Shown: piece after piece, positions 43,159 through 52,199 of the stretch
Numbering within the stretch: the first letter of the stretch is position 1
Layout of the letters: the number at the start of each line of letters is the position of its first letter
DNA from: Candidatus Margulisiibacteriota bacterium
GTDB lineage: Bacteria; Margulisbacteria; WOR-1; O2-12-FULL-45-9; XYB2-FULL-48-7
DNA length: 64,000 nt
Reading direction: 5' to 3'
Assembly (NCBI GenBank): GCA_041661965.1
Contig: JBAZTH010000003.1
Coordinates: 79,062 to 143,061, forward strand
Made by a program: the position numbers and the translations under genes
The notes under the pieces: generated by a model
What the model saw: only the letters and a program-made list of their open reading frames with translations
What the model was told of the DNA's origin: nothing
Databases searched by the model: none

Positions 43159-44091
43159 ATGGCAAAAGAAACGGTCGCGATAATCGTTCTTAATTGGAAC
43201 GGCTGGCAGGATACGATCGAGTGCCTGGCCTCTTTAAAATCGATTCATTATGAAGACTGCCGGGTGATCGTGGTCGATAATGGCTCGACCGACGGCTCGG
43301 TCGGCAAAATAAAAAACTGGCTCGATAATAATAATTTCGCGAAACGCCCGGTAATAATTGAAACGCACAAAAATCTTGGTTATGCCGCCGGCAATAACGC
43401 CGGGTTGCGCTATGCTTTGAACGAGGGATTTGATTATTATTGGATCTTAAACAACGACACGGTGGTCGATCCGGAAGCGCTAAAAGAGCTGGTCATGAGG
43501 ATGAAGGAAAAGCCCGGGGCCGGGATTTGCGGTTCGATGATTTTATATTATCATGAGCCGGAGAAAATAGCGGCGATTGGCGGCGGATTTTACGACAAAT
43601 GGCTTGGGCAGGCCGTTCATCCGGGAGCGGACCGGCTTTTTGATCCGCATAAGATCGATCAATATATCAAACAAGAACGGAAGATCAATTATATTGAGGG
43701 GGCCTCGACTTTGGTCTCTCGCGATTTTTTGACTAAAATCGGGTTAATGAACGAAGAGTATTTTCTGTTTTTCGAGGAGATCGACTGGGCGACGCGGGCG
43801 CGGGGAAAGTTCGCCCTGGCGATCGCGCCCAAAAGTTTGGTTTATCATAAATGCAGCGCCAGCGTGAAAAAAAAGGAAAAAGAAGCGGCTAAAGGGGGGG
43901 GATTTAGTCCCTTGTTCGATTATTATAATACCAGAAATCGGTTGTTGTTTTCCTCAAAATATTATCCCTACACTTTGCCGACTGTTTACTTGAGTATTTT
44001 AGGCTATATTATCGACAAGCTAAGGGTCGGGGCTTGGAAGAACGCCGGGATAATAGCCGGGCAGGCGATTAATCATTTAAAGTTTTTCTAG
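43159..44091 (+). CDS. Family 2 glycosyltransferase (rhamnosyltransferase-like)
   Basis: A 310-residue GT-A enzyme: VAIIVLNWNGWQDTIECLASL, VIVVDNGSTDGSV, NLGYAAGNNAGLRYA, YWILNNDTVVDPEAL (metal motif) and YFLFFEEIDWATRA (catalytic base region). The C-terminal part (about 255-310) may be membrane-associated. It is expressed from its own promoter and converges with the LpxB-related gene, overlapping by 15 bases. Confidence 0.9.
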   Translation: MAKETVAIIVLNWNGWQDTIECLASLKSIHYEDCRVIVVDNGSTDGSVGKIKNWLDNNNFAKRPVIIETHKNLGYAAGNNAGLRYALNEGFDYYWILNNDTVVDPEALKELVMRMKEKPGAGICGSMILYYHEPEKIAAIGGGFYDKWLGQAVHPGADRLFDPHKIDQYIKQERKINYIEGASTLVSRDFLTKIGLMNEEYFLFFEEIDWATRARGKFALAIAPKSLVYHKCSASVKKKEKEAAKGGGFSPLFDYYNTRNRLLFSSKYYPYTLPTVYLSILGYIIDKLRVGAWKNAGIIAGQAINHLKFF

Positions 44092-45237
44092 AACGAGCAA
44101 GACGATCCGCTCGGTCCCGCCCCAGTCGGGCTTGCTCTCTTTGCCGATCTTGGCCATTTCTGCCATCCTGGCCGGGTCGCGCAGAATTCGCCAGATTGCC
44201 GCCGCTTTTTCCTCGGCGCTGCCGCTCAAAATGGCCATCGATTTCCCGGTGATCTTTTGGATCTCCTGCCAGCGGCGGAGGGTCGTTTGTGGCCCGCTCC
44301 CCGGGAAGCAGACAACCGGCTTGCCGAACGCGACTGCCTGTTCGTTGGCGATTCCGGCGAGGCCGATGATCAGATCGGAGCGGACGCAGACGTCGCCGAA
44401 TTTTCCTTCCGCCAGATAGACCGCCGTTCCGCGCGGGGAAACCAGCATGCCGGTGATCCCGCGTTTCAGATCGGCCGGTAAAGTTTCGTACATCCGCCAG
44501 CCGACTTCGGTCATTTTCTTCGCCAGCCGTTCCCGGTCGAGGGTCGAGGCGACCAGGCCGACGAACTTTTCGCGGGCTTGAGCGGCCATTTTTTCGATGA
44601 CCGAAAGGATCAACCCGAGGTTATCGTACGCTTCGCCCCTGGTGCCGGGGAGAATGCCGATCACTTTCTTGCTCCGGTCGAGGCCGAAGTCCTCGCCGGT
44701 TAAGGGGACGTAATCCATCACCCAGGTGCCGAGGAATTTTGCCGGGAGGTTTAGTTTGGCCAGATAATCAGCGGTTTCCCGGTCCTGGACGATGATCGTC
44801 TCGCAGAACCGGCGCAGCAGCCATTTTTCGAGCGGCCAGTAGCCGGCGATCTTCACCGACTTCGGTCCGTCGATAAAGATGAGCGGTTTTTTGACGAAGA
44901 GGCCGCAGAGGGCGACGACGTAAGCGTCGCCGACCGCCACTACCAGGTCCGGTTTTTGTTCTTTGAGAAGCTTGATCTGTCGGCGGAAGATCGAGAACCA
45001 CCCGGCCCGAAGGTCTTTGAGAAAATGGAAAAGCCCTTCCTTGGCGAAGCCGCCGCTGGGGAGAAGTTTTTTTAAGCCGAGGCTGGTGATCCCTTTTTTC
45101 TTGTAAGCCTGGCCGAACCCGACGAGCGGCAGGGCGGCAAGCTCAACGTCCGGCCGCAACTGCGCAAGCCTGGCGCCGATCTCGGCGGCCGCCAGATCTT
45201 CGGCGTGGCCGTTGCTGACCAGTAAAAGCTTAGCCAC
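44077..45237 (-). CDS. LpxB-related GT-B protein (cyanobacterial-type conserved family)
   Basis: A 386-residue protein related to lipid-A-disaccharide synthase but distinct from it. LLLVSNGHAEDLAAAEIGARL at the N terminus, DLVVAVGDAYVV, ILPGTRGEAYDNL and ANEQAVAFGKPVVCFPGSGPQ are visible. I recall this as the LpxB-related family typical of cyanobacteria and a few other phyla. Function unknown. It is the last gene of the lipid A-type operon, overlapping its upstream neighbour by eight bases. Confidence 0.75.
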   Translation of the reverse strand: MAKLLLVSNGHAEDLAAAEIGARLAQLRPDVELAALPLVGFGQAYKKKGITSLGLKKLLPSGGFAKEGLFHFLKDLRAGWFSIFRRQIKLLKEQKPDLVVAVGDAYVVALCGLFVKKPLIFIDGPKSVKIAGYWPLEKWLLRRFCETIIVQDRETADYLAKLNLPAKFLGTWVMDYVPLTGEDFGLDRSKKVIGILPGTRGEAYDNLGLILSVIEKMAAQAREKFVGLVASTLDRERLAKKMTEVGWRMYETLPADLKRGITGMLVSPRGTAVYLAEGKFGDVCVRSDLIIGLAGIANEQAVAFGKPVVCFPGSGPQTTLRRWQEIQKITGKSMAILSGSAEEKAAAIWRILRDPARMAEMAKIGKESKPDWGGTERIVLLVLEKL

Positions 45238-46078
45238 GGGGTAGGTACTCTCCTTTAACGAAGATCGTTAAGATCGAAAGATAGGCGGCGAGCTTATCTT
45301 TGTGCTTCAGCCACGGATAGGTCAGGGCGGTGAGCAAGATGACCGGCAAGAGGAGGAGCGCCCCGAGCCAGCGGTAAAGCTGATAAGCGATCAGGCCGTA
45401 ATGTTTCCGGCAGAAATATAAGCCGCCGCGAAAACCTTCCACGAAAATCATCTTTTTAAAGAGGTTGGTGGTATAGCCGCCATAGTGGACGACTTCCGCT
45501 TGCGGGACGAAATAGATCTTCCAGCCGTCCTTGATTATCCGCCGGGTGTAGTCGAGGTCGTCGTTGGAGAAAAAGAAATTCTCGTCGAGCAGGCCGATCC
45601 GGTCGATCGTTTTGCGTCTGATCAGAAGACACGCGGCGATCAGGTAGGTGACCGTGACCGGCTTGGTCGCCAGCCAGAAGCGGCGGCCAAGCATTCCGCC
45701 CTGGTGCTGGCTGGAGCCGTCCCGGTTGAGGAGCTTCGGTCCGCAGGCCCCGGCCCCCGGGTGGGCGTCCATGAACTCGACCAGCCGGTCGAGCGCCCCT
45801 TCTTTAACGACGGTGTCGTTGTTGAGGAGGAGGGCGTAGCGGCCGTGGTAGCGGCGGAGGGCCTGATTGTTCGCTTTGCAGAAGCCGACGTTCTCGTCAT
45901 TGGCGATAATTTCCGCCGGGAAGCTTTTTAGTAATTGGAGCGAGTCGTCCTCGGAGTGGTTGTCGACGACGATCACTTCGAAAGTCGCTTTCTTTGTGGT
46001 GGCATAGACCGAACGGAGGCAATCTTCCAAGAGCTTGGCCCCGTTATAATTAACGATGATAATGGATAGGTCGATCAT
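45230..46078 (-). CDS. Family 2 glycosyltransferase (rhamnosyltransferase-like)
   Basis: A 282-residue GT-A enzyme with LSIIIVNYNGAKLLEDCLRS, VIVVDNHSEDDSLQLL, NVGFCKANNQALR, YALLLNNDTVVKEGAL and FFFSNDDLDYTRRI. A hydrophobic C-terminal segment (about 240-260) probably anchors it. One base separates it from the polyprenyl-phosphate transferase gene upstream. Confidence 0.9.
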   Translation of the reverse strand: MIDLSIIIVNYNGAKLLEDCLRSVYATTKKATFEVIVVDNHSEDDSLQLLKSFPAEIIANDENVGFCKANNQALRRYHGRYALLLNNDTVVKEGALDRLVEFMDAHPGAGACGPKLLNRDGSSQHQGGMLGRRFWLATKPVTVTYLIAACLLIRRKTIDRIGLLDENFFFSNDDLDYTRRIIKDGWKIYFVPQAEVVHYGGYTTNLFKKMIFVEGFRGGLYFCRKHYGLIAYQLYRWLGALLLLPVILLTALTYPWLKHKDKLAAYLSILTIFVKGEYLPRG

Positions 46079-46079
46079 G

Positions 46080-46799
46080 CTACTTTCTTAGCCGGAGGGC
46101 TTGGCCGAGCTTGTAGAAGTTGAGCGCGAGCAGATGCTGGATATATTGGATCGTTTCCCGGCTCCCCATTTTACTTTCGCCGGCCGCTCGTTCGGCAAAG
46201 ACGATCGGATATTCGATAACTTTTCCCTGGTGGTTTCCTTTGACCATCAATTCCAGGCCGACTTTACAGCCGATCGGGTTGATCTCGGTCCCTTCGAGGA
46301 TCTTTTTGTCGAACATGAAGAAGCCGGAGGTCAGGTCGTTGACCGGGGTCAAGATCCGGCCGAGCATCCGCGCCCCCCAGGAAAAGAATTTCCGGTACCA
46401 GATCCAGTCGGAGGTCCCGCCGCCGGAAACGTGGCGGCTGCCGATCACGAGTTTGGCGGTGCCGTTCTTGATGAGCTTGTACATTTCAGGGAGGGCTTCC
46501 GGCGGGTGGCTCAAGTCGGCGTCCATGACGCAGACGATCGGGGCGTCGGCCAACCGGATCCCGTCCATGATCGCCGGGCCGGGACCGAGCCGTTCTTTTC
46601 GGACGTAGACCCGGAGCGGATATTTTTTAGCCAATTGCTCGGCCAGGTCGGCGGTCTTGTCGGGGGAATCGTCATCCACGACCAGCATTTCGGCGTTGAT
46701 CCCGCGCAGGGCGGCAAAAACCCGCTCCGCCAGCGGGGTTAGATTTTTGCTTTCGTTGTAGGTTGGGACCGCGATGGTCAATTCCGGTTTCATTGGCAC
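46080..46799 (-). CDS. Polyprenyl-phosphate glycosyltransferase (DPM1-like)
   Basis: A 239-residue soluble GT2 enzyme of the dolichol-phosphate mannose synthase type: LTIAVPTYNESKNLTPLAERV, MLVVDDDSPDKTADLAEQ, VCVMDADLSHPPEALPEM (metal motif) and ASRxVSGG-like VIGSRHVSGGG. It would make the lipid-linked sugar used by the GT39 membrane enzymes. It overlaps the neighbouring GT39 gene by ten bases, which fits that pairing. Confidence 0.92.
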   Translation of the reverse strand: MPMKPELTIAVPTYNESKNLTPLAERVFAALRGINAEMLVVDDDSPDKTADLAEQLAKKYPLRVYVRKERLGPGPAIMDGIRLADAPIVCVMDADLSHPPEALPEMYKLIKNGTAKLVIGSRHVSGGGTSDWIWYRKFFSWGARMLGRILTPVNDLTSGFFMFDKKILEGTEINPIGCKVGLELMVKGNHQGKVIEYPIVFAERAAGESKMGSRETIQYIQHLLALNFYKLGQALRLRK

Positions 46800-48370
46800 T
46801 CCAGCACTATTAGGTCGCCTTTAACTCCCAATATCTTAACATATTTGGGGAGATTGAAGCGGATCTTTTCGTACTCCGGCATCGAGATAAAGAGGAAACC
46901 CTGCCGACTGTTGATGAACGTCCAGACCGCCGGTTTGTCTTTCAGGAATTCGACCGTCCGCGGGCTGTAAAAAACGACGCCGGGGCGGTTGCCGGTACCG
47001 AAGGCGGCGATCTTTTGTCCCGGCTTAAAGACCCGCTCGATCTCCCGGCCGAGCGGCTTGGCCCCTTTAAAATCTTCGACCTGGGGGAGGACCATCAGGG
47101 TCAGGATGAACATGATGGCAAAGACCATCCCGGCCAGAGTGTTGATCGCCAACCCCCGGTTTTTGCTGAAATACATGATAATCGACAGGAGCGAGCAGGC
47201 GGCGAGGACCGCGCCAAGGAGGTATAGGACCGGGAGGAAGGCTTTGTACTGTTCCGGGTAATTAACGTTCCCGAGCATGGCAAAGCCGATAAAGAGCAGG
47301 ACGACTACGACCAACAGTAGCAGGTTGGAGAGGATCATCCCGATCTTCAGTGCTTCCGGCTGGTCGAGCGATTCATCGAGCAGGCGGCCGACCATCAGGC
47401 CGAAAAACGGGTAGAGTGGCAGGATGTAGCTCGGCAGTTTCGTCTGGGCGACGGAAAAGACGATAAAAGCCGGGATGATCAGGCAGAGGCAAAGGAGGGA
47501 AGGGTCACTCCGCCAATTACGAACGGTCCGCCAGAAGGCGAAAGGGATAAAAGGGGACCACGGGGCAAAACCGACGATCAGCATCATAAAATAGTAGTAC
47601 CAGGGGCCGGTGTGGTTCGAGACGACCCCCTGGAACCGGGCGAGAAAGAGAAAACCGATGGTGAAGTCGAGAAAAGGTTTACCGTGCCGGACCAGTTCGA
47701 TGAGGTACCAGGGGAGGCCGATCAGGGCGAAGATCAGGAGCCCGGCCGGAAGCTTCAGCTCTTTGATCTTTCCCAGTTCCCCTTTCAGGAGCAGGAAAAG
47801 AAAAATTGTTCCGGCGGGGAGGGCGACCGCCAGCAGGCCTTTAATTAAAAAGGCGAGGGCGATCGGGAAATAACTTAAGGTATACCACCATTTCTTGTGG
47901 CTGGAATAACCCTGATAAAAACAGAAGAGAGCGAGCGTCACAAAGAAGGTCAGGACGATGTCGAGCTCGGCGATGCGGGACATGACCATAAATTGGAAAG
48001 CGGTCATGGTGACGAGCCCGGCCAGGAAACCGGCCCGTTCACTGTTAAAGAGTTTACGGCCGAAGAGGTAAGTGACGGCGACGGTGAAGAGGCCGGAGCA
48101 AGCGGCCGGGAGGCGCATCGCCCACTCGTTGAAGCCGATGATCTTGGAGATGATCGCGACGAACCAGTAATAGAGCGGCGGCTTATCGAAGATGACCGCG
48201 CCGTTGAAGTGGAGGGTCAGCCAGTCGCCGCGCAGGATCCATTTCACGAACTCGCCGTAAGTCGTCTCGGCCGCGTCATAGAGCGAAAAGCTCCCGAGCA
48301 TGAAAAAGTAAAGGATCGCGGACAGAATTACTAAATAGGACAGGTAAGATTTCTTGGTTTTCTCGGTCAT
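46790..48370 (-). CDS. GT39/ArnT-type polytopic membrane glycosyltransferase
   Basis: A 526-residue protein with about 12 membrane segments and the ArnT-type active loop DAAETTYGEFVKWILRGDW, followed by VIFDKPPLYYWFV. Together with the adjacent polyprenyl-phosphate transferase it forms a donor-acceptor pair that should add a sugar to a lipid A-type or core acceptor at the outer face of the inner membrane. Its ATG overlaps the acyltransferase stop by one base. Confidence 0.9.
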   Translation of the reverse strand: MTEKTKKSYLSYLVILSAILYFFMLGSFSLYDAAETTYGEFVKWILRGDWLTLHFNGAVIFDKPPLYYWFVAIISKIIGFNEWAMRLPAACSGLFTVAVTYLFGRKLFNSERAGFLAGLVTMTAFQFMVMSRIAELDIVLTFFVTLALFCFYQGYSSHKKWWYTLSYFPIALAFLIKGLLAVALPAGTIFLFLLLKGELGKIKELKLPAGLLIFALIGLPWYLIELVRHGKPFLDFTIGFLFLARFQGVVSNHTGPWYYYFMMLIVGFAPWSPFIPFAFWRTVRNWRSDPSLLCLCLIIPAFIVFSVAQTKLPSYILPLYPFFGLMVGRLLDESLDQPEALKIGMILSNLLLLVVVVLLFIGFAMLGNVNYPEQYKAFLPVLYLLGAVLAACSLLSIIMYFSKNRGLAINTLAGMVFAIMFILTLMVLPQVEDFKGAKPLGREIERVFKPGQKIAAFGTGNRPGVVFYSPRTVEFLKDKPAVWTFINSRQGFLFISMPEYEKIRFNLPKYVKILGVKGDLIVLECQ

Positions 48371-49242
48371 TAAATTGACTCCTTTCTGTGGACAAGGCCA
48401 TGGATCTCGTCCTTAAGCAGGAAGATCGCCCACTGTTCGGGGTGGTTCTTCACGAAAGTTTCAAAATAGTTTCTGATCTTTTCGACCGCTTCTTCTTTGT
48501 TCTCCCGGTCGATCCGGAAGGGGGGCTGGAAATCGATGACGACTTTTTTTCCGACCCGGCGGGCGAGACACAGGACGATCTCCGCCCGCGAACGCTGGGC
48601 GAGGGTCAGCCAGCCGGTCGCGACCGGGATTTGCCGGCCGAGAAATTCCATTTCTTCATAGCGTCCTTCGTTGGCGCCGGTGTCGAGGAGGAGGCCGATG
48701 ATCTGGTTCTCCGCCAGCGACTTGATCGATTCGAGGAACATGTTGTCGTTTAAGACGTTGATGAGTTTGGTCCCGTGCTTGGTCCGCGACTCGTTGATCA
48801 TTTTAAAGAGCGGGTCGTCCGGCGTTTTGACGATCGAGGTAACGTGGTAGCCGAGATGAGAAAGGACCGACGGGATGAGCTCGTAGTTGCCGGTGTGCAT
48901 CGTTAAAAAAAGCCCGCCGCTCCGCTTGGCGAGCGCCAGGTCGACGTTCTCGATCCCCTGGAGTTTGACGACTCGGGCGAAATGCTCATCTTTAAAGAAG
49001 GGGAGGCAGAGGAGCTCGAAAATTGAATAGCTGACGTTGCGCAAAAGCTGGTCGGCGTTGTGCCGGCCGTCGGTCCCGGGAAAGAACATTTCGTAGTTTT
49101 TGGCGACCAGCCCGCGGACCGGGGTGAATTTGGCGATTTGAAAGACCGCTTCGGCGGCAAAGCGCATAAGATAGACCGCGACCGCCGGGGGGAGCCGGAA
49201 GATCAGCCAAAATTTATAGCGTAATAGTTTTAGTAAGATCAT
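48370..49242 (-). CDS. Lipid A-type acyltransferase (LpxL/HtrB family)
   Basis: A 290-residue membrane-associated acyltransferase. The catalytic HxxxxD/E motif is H-T-G-N-Y-E (FLTMHTGNYELI, near 116). GLLLDTGANEGRYEEMEFLGRQIPVATGW is the second family block (usually D-x-x-G.....F.G). Length is typical of LpxL/LpxM. The stop and start overlaps with msbA-like and GT39 genes show one operon. Substrate presumably the lipid A-like precursor. Confidence 0.88.
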   Translation of the reverse strand: MILLKLLRYKFWLIFRLPPAVAVYLMRFAAEAVFQIAKFTPVRGLVAKNYEMFFPGTDGRHNADQLLRNVSYSIFELLCLPFFKDEHFARVVKLQGIENVDLALAKRSGGLFLTMHTGNYELIPSVLSHLGYHVTSIVKTPDDPLFKMINESRTKHGTKLINVLNDNMFLESIKSLAENQIIGLLLDTGANEGRYEEMEFLGRQIPVATGWLTLAQRSRAEIVLCLARRVGKKVVIDFQPPFRIDRENKEEAVEKIRNYFETFVKNHPEQWAIFLLKDEIHGLVHRKESI

Positions 49243-50951
49243 TTAGCCTGGATCTCGTTGAGATATTGGTAGAGCCCGCCTTTGGCCAGTAATTCCTGGT
49301 GAGTGCCGACCTCGACGATCCGGCCGTTGTCCAAGACGACGACCCGGCTTGCTTTCTCGACGGTGTAGAGCCGGTGGGCGATGACAAAGCTGGTCCGGCC
49401 GGCCATCAGTTTCTCCAGCGCTTCGCGGAGGAGGCTTTCGGTCTCGACGTCTAGCGACGAGGTCGCTTCGTCGAGGATCAGGATCCTGGGATCGCGCAGG
49501 ATCGCCCGGGCGATGGCGATCCGCTGTTTCTCGCCGCCGGAGAGCTTGGCCCCCCGCTCGCCGACTTCAGAGTCTAACCCGTTGGGGAGTTCGGCGATAA
49601 AGTTGTAAGCGTTGGCCGCTTTGGCGGCGGCAACGATCTCCGCTTCGCTCGCCTCGGGCCGGCCGTAGGCGAGGTTCTCGCGGATCGTGCCGCGGAAGAG
49701 GGCGATCTCCTGCGGGACGATAGCGATCTGGCGGCGGAGCGATTCGACCGTGACGTCGCGCAAGTCGATCCCGTCGATCAGGACCTGGCCGGAGCGCGGG
49801 TCGAAGAAGCGGGGGAGAAGGTTGACTAAAGTGCTCTTGCCGGAACCGGTCCGCCCGACGAGGGCGATCATCTCTCCCGGCTTGACCGCGAGGTTGATAT
49901 TTTCCAGGACCGGTTCGGTTTCGTAAGCGAAGGAGATATTTTTAAGCTCGACCTGGCCGGCGATCTTGGGCAGCGGCTTGGCTCCCGGCTTGTCGACGAT
50001 CGAGATCGGCGCGTCAAGAAGCTCGAAGATCCGTTTGGCCGAAGCCATCCCCTGCTGGAAGACGGTGAACGACTTGCTCAAGGTACTTCCCGGATCGGTC
50101 ATGATTCCAAGAGCTGTGGCGAACGAGATCAGCTGCGGCAGGGTCAGGGTCCCATTAATGATCTCCATCCCGCCGTACCAGACGATGGCGACGGTGGCGA
50201 TCGCCTGCAGGAAAGCGATAACCGGGATTTGCGTCGCCAGGAGTTGTTCTCCCTTCATGGTGATGTCAAAAGAGTGATCGTTCTCCTTCTTGAACTTGGC
50301 CGCTTCCGCTTCTTCCATAGTAAAGGACTGCACCGTTTTGATCTGGGAAACCGTTTCCTGGACGTGAGAAGTGATGTCGGCGGTTTTTTGCTGGACCCGC
50401 TCGCTGACATGCCGCAGTTCGGTGGCGAACATCCTGATCACCTGGACGATCAGCGGCAGAGCGATAAAAGTCAGAAGGGACAAGCGCCAGTTGAGCCAGA
50501 AGATATAGCCCATTAAGCCGACCAGCAGGATCGTTTGCGGAACGATCGCCGTGAAACCGGTCAAGATCGTCATTTGCAGGGTGGTGATGTCGTTCATCAT
50601 CCGGGAGAGAATCTCGCCGGAGTGCCAATGGCTGTAGAAATCGAGGGAGAGCCGTTCCAGGTGGCGGTAGAGTTGTTGCCGGAGATTGATGATGATTTTA
50701 TTGGAGACGTAACAGGAAAGATAGCCCTGGCCGTAGGTGAAGAGCCCTTTGATGAAGTAAAGCCCGATGATCCCGGCGGCGGTAATATTCAGCAGATAGA
50801 AGTTCTTTTCCTCGATCGCCTTAAAAGCGTTGCCCGCCAGCGGGGCGATCAGGAGCGTAGCCGCCGCGACCAGTATGGTGCAGAAAGTTGCCAGCATAAT
50901 CTGTGGTAAATGTGGTTTTAGGTAAGAAAGGAGCCGTTTATATTGCCGCAT
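49239..50951 (-). CDS. Lipid A export ABC transporter (MsbA-like)
   Basis: A 570-residue half-transporter fusing a six-segment membrane domain (about 1-310) to an ATPase. Walker A is LVGRTGSGKSTLVN, the signature is LSGGEKQRIAIARAIL, Walker B is ILILDEATSSLD, and an H-loop His lies in FVIAHRL. Flipping of lipid A-core is the known role of MsbA; the location between LpxB-like and LpxL-like genes supports it. The ATG lies 14 bases inside the end of the LpxB-like gene. Confidence 0.92.
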   Translation of the reverse strand: MRQYKRLLSYLKPHLPQIMLATFCTILVAAATLLIAPLAGNAFKAIEEKNFYLLNITAAGIIGLYFIKGLFTYGQGYLSCYVSNKIIINLRQQLYRHLERLSLDFYSHWHSGEILSRMMNDITTLQMTILTGFTAIVPQTILLVGLMGYIFWLNWRLSLLTFIALPLIVQVIRMFATELRHVSERVQQKTADITSHVQETVSQIKTVQSFTMEEAEAAKFKKENDHSFDITMKGEQLLATQIPVIAFLQAIATVAIVWYGGMEIINGTLTLPQLISFATALGIMTDPGSTLSKSFTVFQQGMASAKRIFELLDAPISIVDKPGAKPLPKIAGQVELKNISFAYETEPVLENINLAVKPGEMIALVGRTGSGKSTLVNLLPRFFDPRSGQVLIDGIDLRDVTVESLRRQIAIVPQEIALFRGTIRENLAYGRPEASEAEIVAAAKAANAYNFIAELPNGLDSEVGERGAKLSGGEKQRIAIARAILRDPRILILDEATSSLDVETESLLREALEKLMAGRTSFVIAHRLYTVEKASRVVVLDNGRIVEVGTHQELLAKGGLYQYLNEIQAK

Positions 50952-52035
50952 TGAGTGCCTCCGCTAGTTTTTTTGCTCCGCCCGGTTCGCCCATCGCTTT
51001 GATCAAATCGACCGACATCTTCGTTCGGGCCGCTTTGTCGTGCAAGAGGCCAAGGGCCCGGCGGGCGACGACCAGCGGTTCGATCACTCCGCGGATCTCG
51101 GGGGCGACTTCGGTGTTTGCCTTCTGGTTGGGGAGGGCGAAAAATTTAGTTTTCTTGTTGATCGTCTTGGCGAGCCAGCGTTTCAGGGCCGGCCCGGCGA
51201 TCGGGGTCCGGCAGAGGAGGTCGGCCAGTCCGTCGAGCGGAATGACTTCGGGATTGTTGAGCGGGAAGACGACGAGCATCGGGATCCCCCGGGCGGCGAT
51301 CTTGGCGGTATTCGTTCCTGGGATGGTGATCACCAGCTCCGAGTTATTTATATCGTCGAAAGAAATGGTCTTAACCCCTTCAATTGGAGTCGCTTTGATG
51401 AAGGGAGAGCTGACGAGCTGGAATTTTAGGGTCGGATCCTCGGCTTTGAGCATCTTGATCACTTCCCGGTAGAAGGGGGTCATGTAATTGATCTCCCAGG
51501 TCCGGCTCCCCGGCATAAAGGTGACGACTTTTTCTTCTGGGCTCCACTTTTTAAGTTTAGCAATCGAGTCGACCATCAGGTTGCCGACGATTGCCAGTTT
51601 TTTCTTGGGGAGTTGTTTATGGAAGCGGTCGTAGGTCTGCTGGTCGGGGACAAAGAACTTTTGGTACGCTTTTTTCCAGCCGACCCGGTCCTGGACGTAA
51701 GCAAAAGCGGGGTAGTGCAATTTCCGGGCGACGATCATGGCGTGGGCGAGGTCGCCGCCGAGGTAGATGACCAAGCCTTTTTTGCTGAAAGTTATCCCTT
51801 CGGGGGGCTTATTCATGAAGGCCCATCTTTTATACTGGTCGGCAGTGACGATCGCCGAGAGGTTGGTCATGGTTTTAACGAACTCCAGTTCCCGGCCGCT
51901 GTTGTATTGGCAGGGGGTTAAGACCAGGATGAGGCGCTTGTCGCTTTTGCTCAATTCGTCGACGACCGGTTTGACCATCGCCGAGAGTTCGCCCGGGCTG
52001 TTAGCGACTATAACAATGTCTTCTTTCATTATCAT
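50938..52035 (-). CDS. Lipid-A-disaccharide-synthase-like GT-B protein
   Basis: A 365-residue protein (or 363 if the ATG at 52029 is used). IVIVANSPGELSAMVKPVVDEL is the LpxB-type start (GE-SGD region in classical LpxB), VIYLGGDLAHAMIVARKL, VTFMPGSRTWEINYMTPFYREV (the LPGSR--E motif) and LVITIPGTNTAKIAARGIPMLVVF follow. It differs enough from classical LpxB that the exact reaction is uncertain. No lpxA, lpxC, lpxD or lpxK is in the window. It heads the seven-gene minus-strand operon ending at 44077. Confidence 0.8.
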   Translation of the reverse strand: MIMKEDIVIVANSPGELSAMVKPVVDELSKSDKRLILVLTPCQYNSGRELEFVKTMTNLSAIVTADQYKRWAFMNKPPEGITFSKKGLVIYLGGDLAHAMIVARKLHYPAFAYVQDRVGWKKAYQKFFVPDQQTYDRFHKQLPKKKLAIVGNLMVDSIAKLKKWSPEEKVVTFMPGSRTWEINYMTPFYREVIKMLKAEDPTLKFQLVSSPFIKATPIEGVKTISFDDINNSELVITIPGTNTAKIAARGIPMLVVFPLNNPEVIPLDGLADLLCRTPIAGPALKRWLAKTINKKTKFFALPNQKANTEVAPEIRGVIEPLVVARRALGLLHDKAARTKMSVDLIKAMGEPGGAKKLAEALNAAI

Positions 52036-52116
52036 ACAAGTTTAGCTGATTTTGGGGGGAATGGGAAGCGGGGGAAGGGATAAGCTATAAGCAGTAAGCG
52101 CTAAGAGGAGAGATAC

Positions 52117-52150
52117 GGAAACCTGTCCCGATCGGATCGGGACGGTTTCC
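52117..52150. repeat. Palindromic element with bulged T
   Basis: Outer arms GGAAACC (52117-52123) and GGTTTCC (52144-52150), an unpaired T at 52124, inner arms GTCCCGATC/GATCGGGAC. The inner CCCGATC core is shared with the terminators at 19160-19192 and 59687-59715, and the outer arm TACGGAAACC with the copy inside the gene at 35051. It lacks a T tract, so it is a repeat more than a terminator. Confidence 0.75.
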
Positions 52151-52172
52151 TGGATCAAAATCGCTTCCGTTC

Positions 52173-52199
52173 GGAACCTGAGAATGAATTCTCGGTTCC
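52173..52199. repeat. Second palindromic element with bulged T
   Basis: GGAACC (52173-52178), unpaired T, GAGAAT, GA loop, ATTCTC, GGTTCC (52194-52199). Same architecture as the element 23 bases upstream but with a different inner stem. Confidence 0.7.

Noticed and set aside
52117..52150. Terminator for the 50938-52035 operon or others
   Set aside because: It lies upstream of that minus-strand operon and lacks a T tract, so it is better explained as a repeat element.
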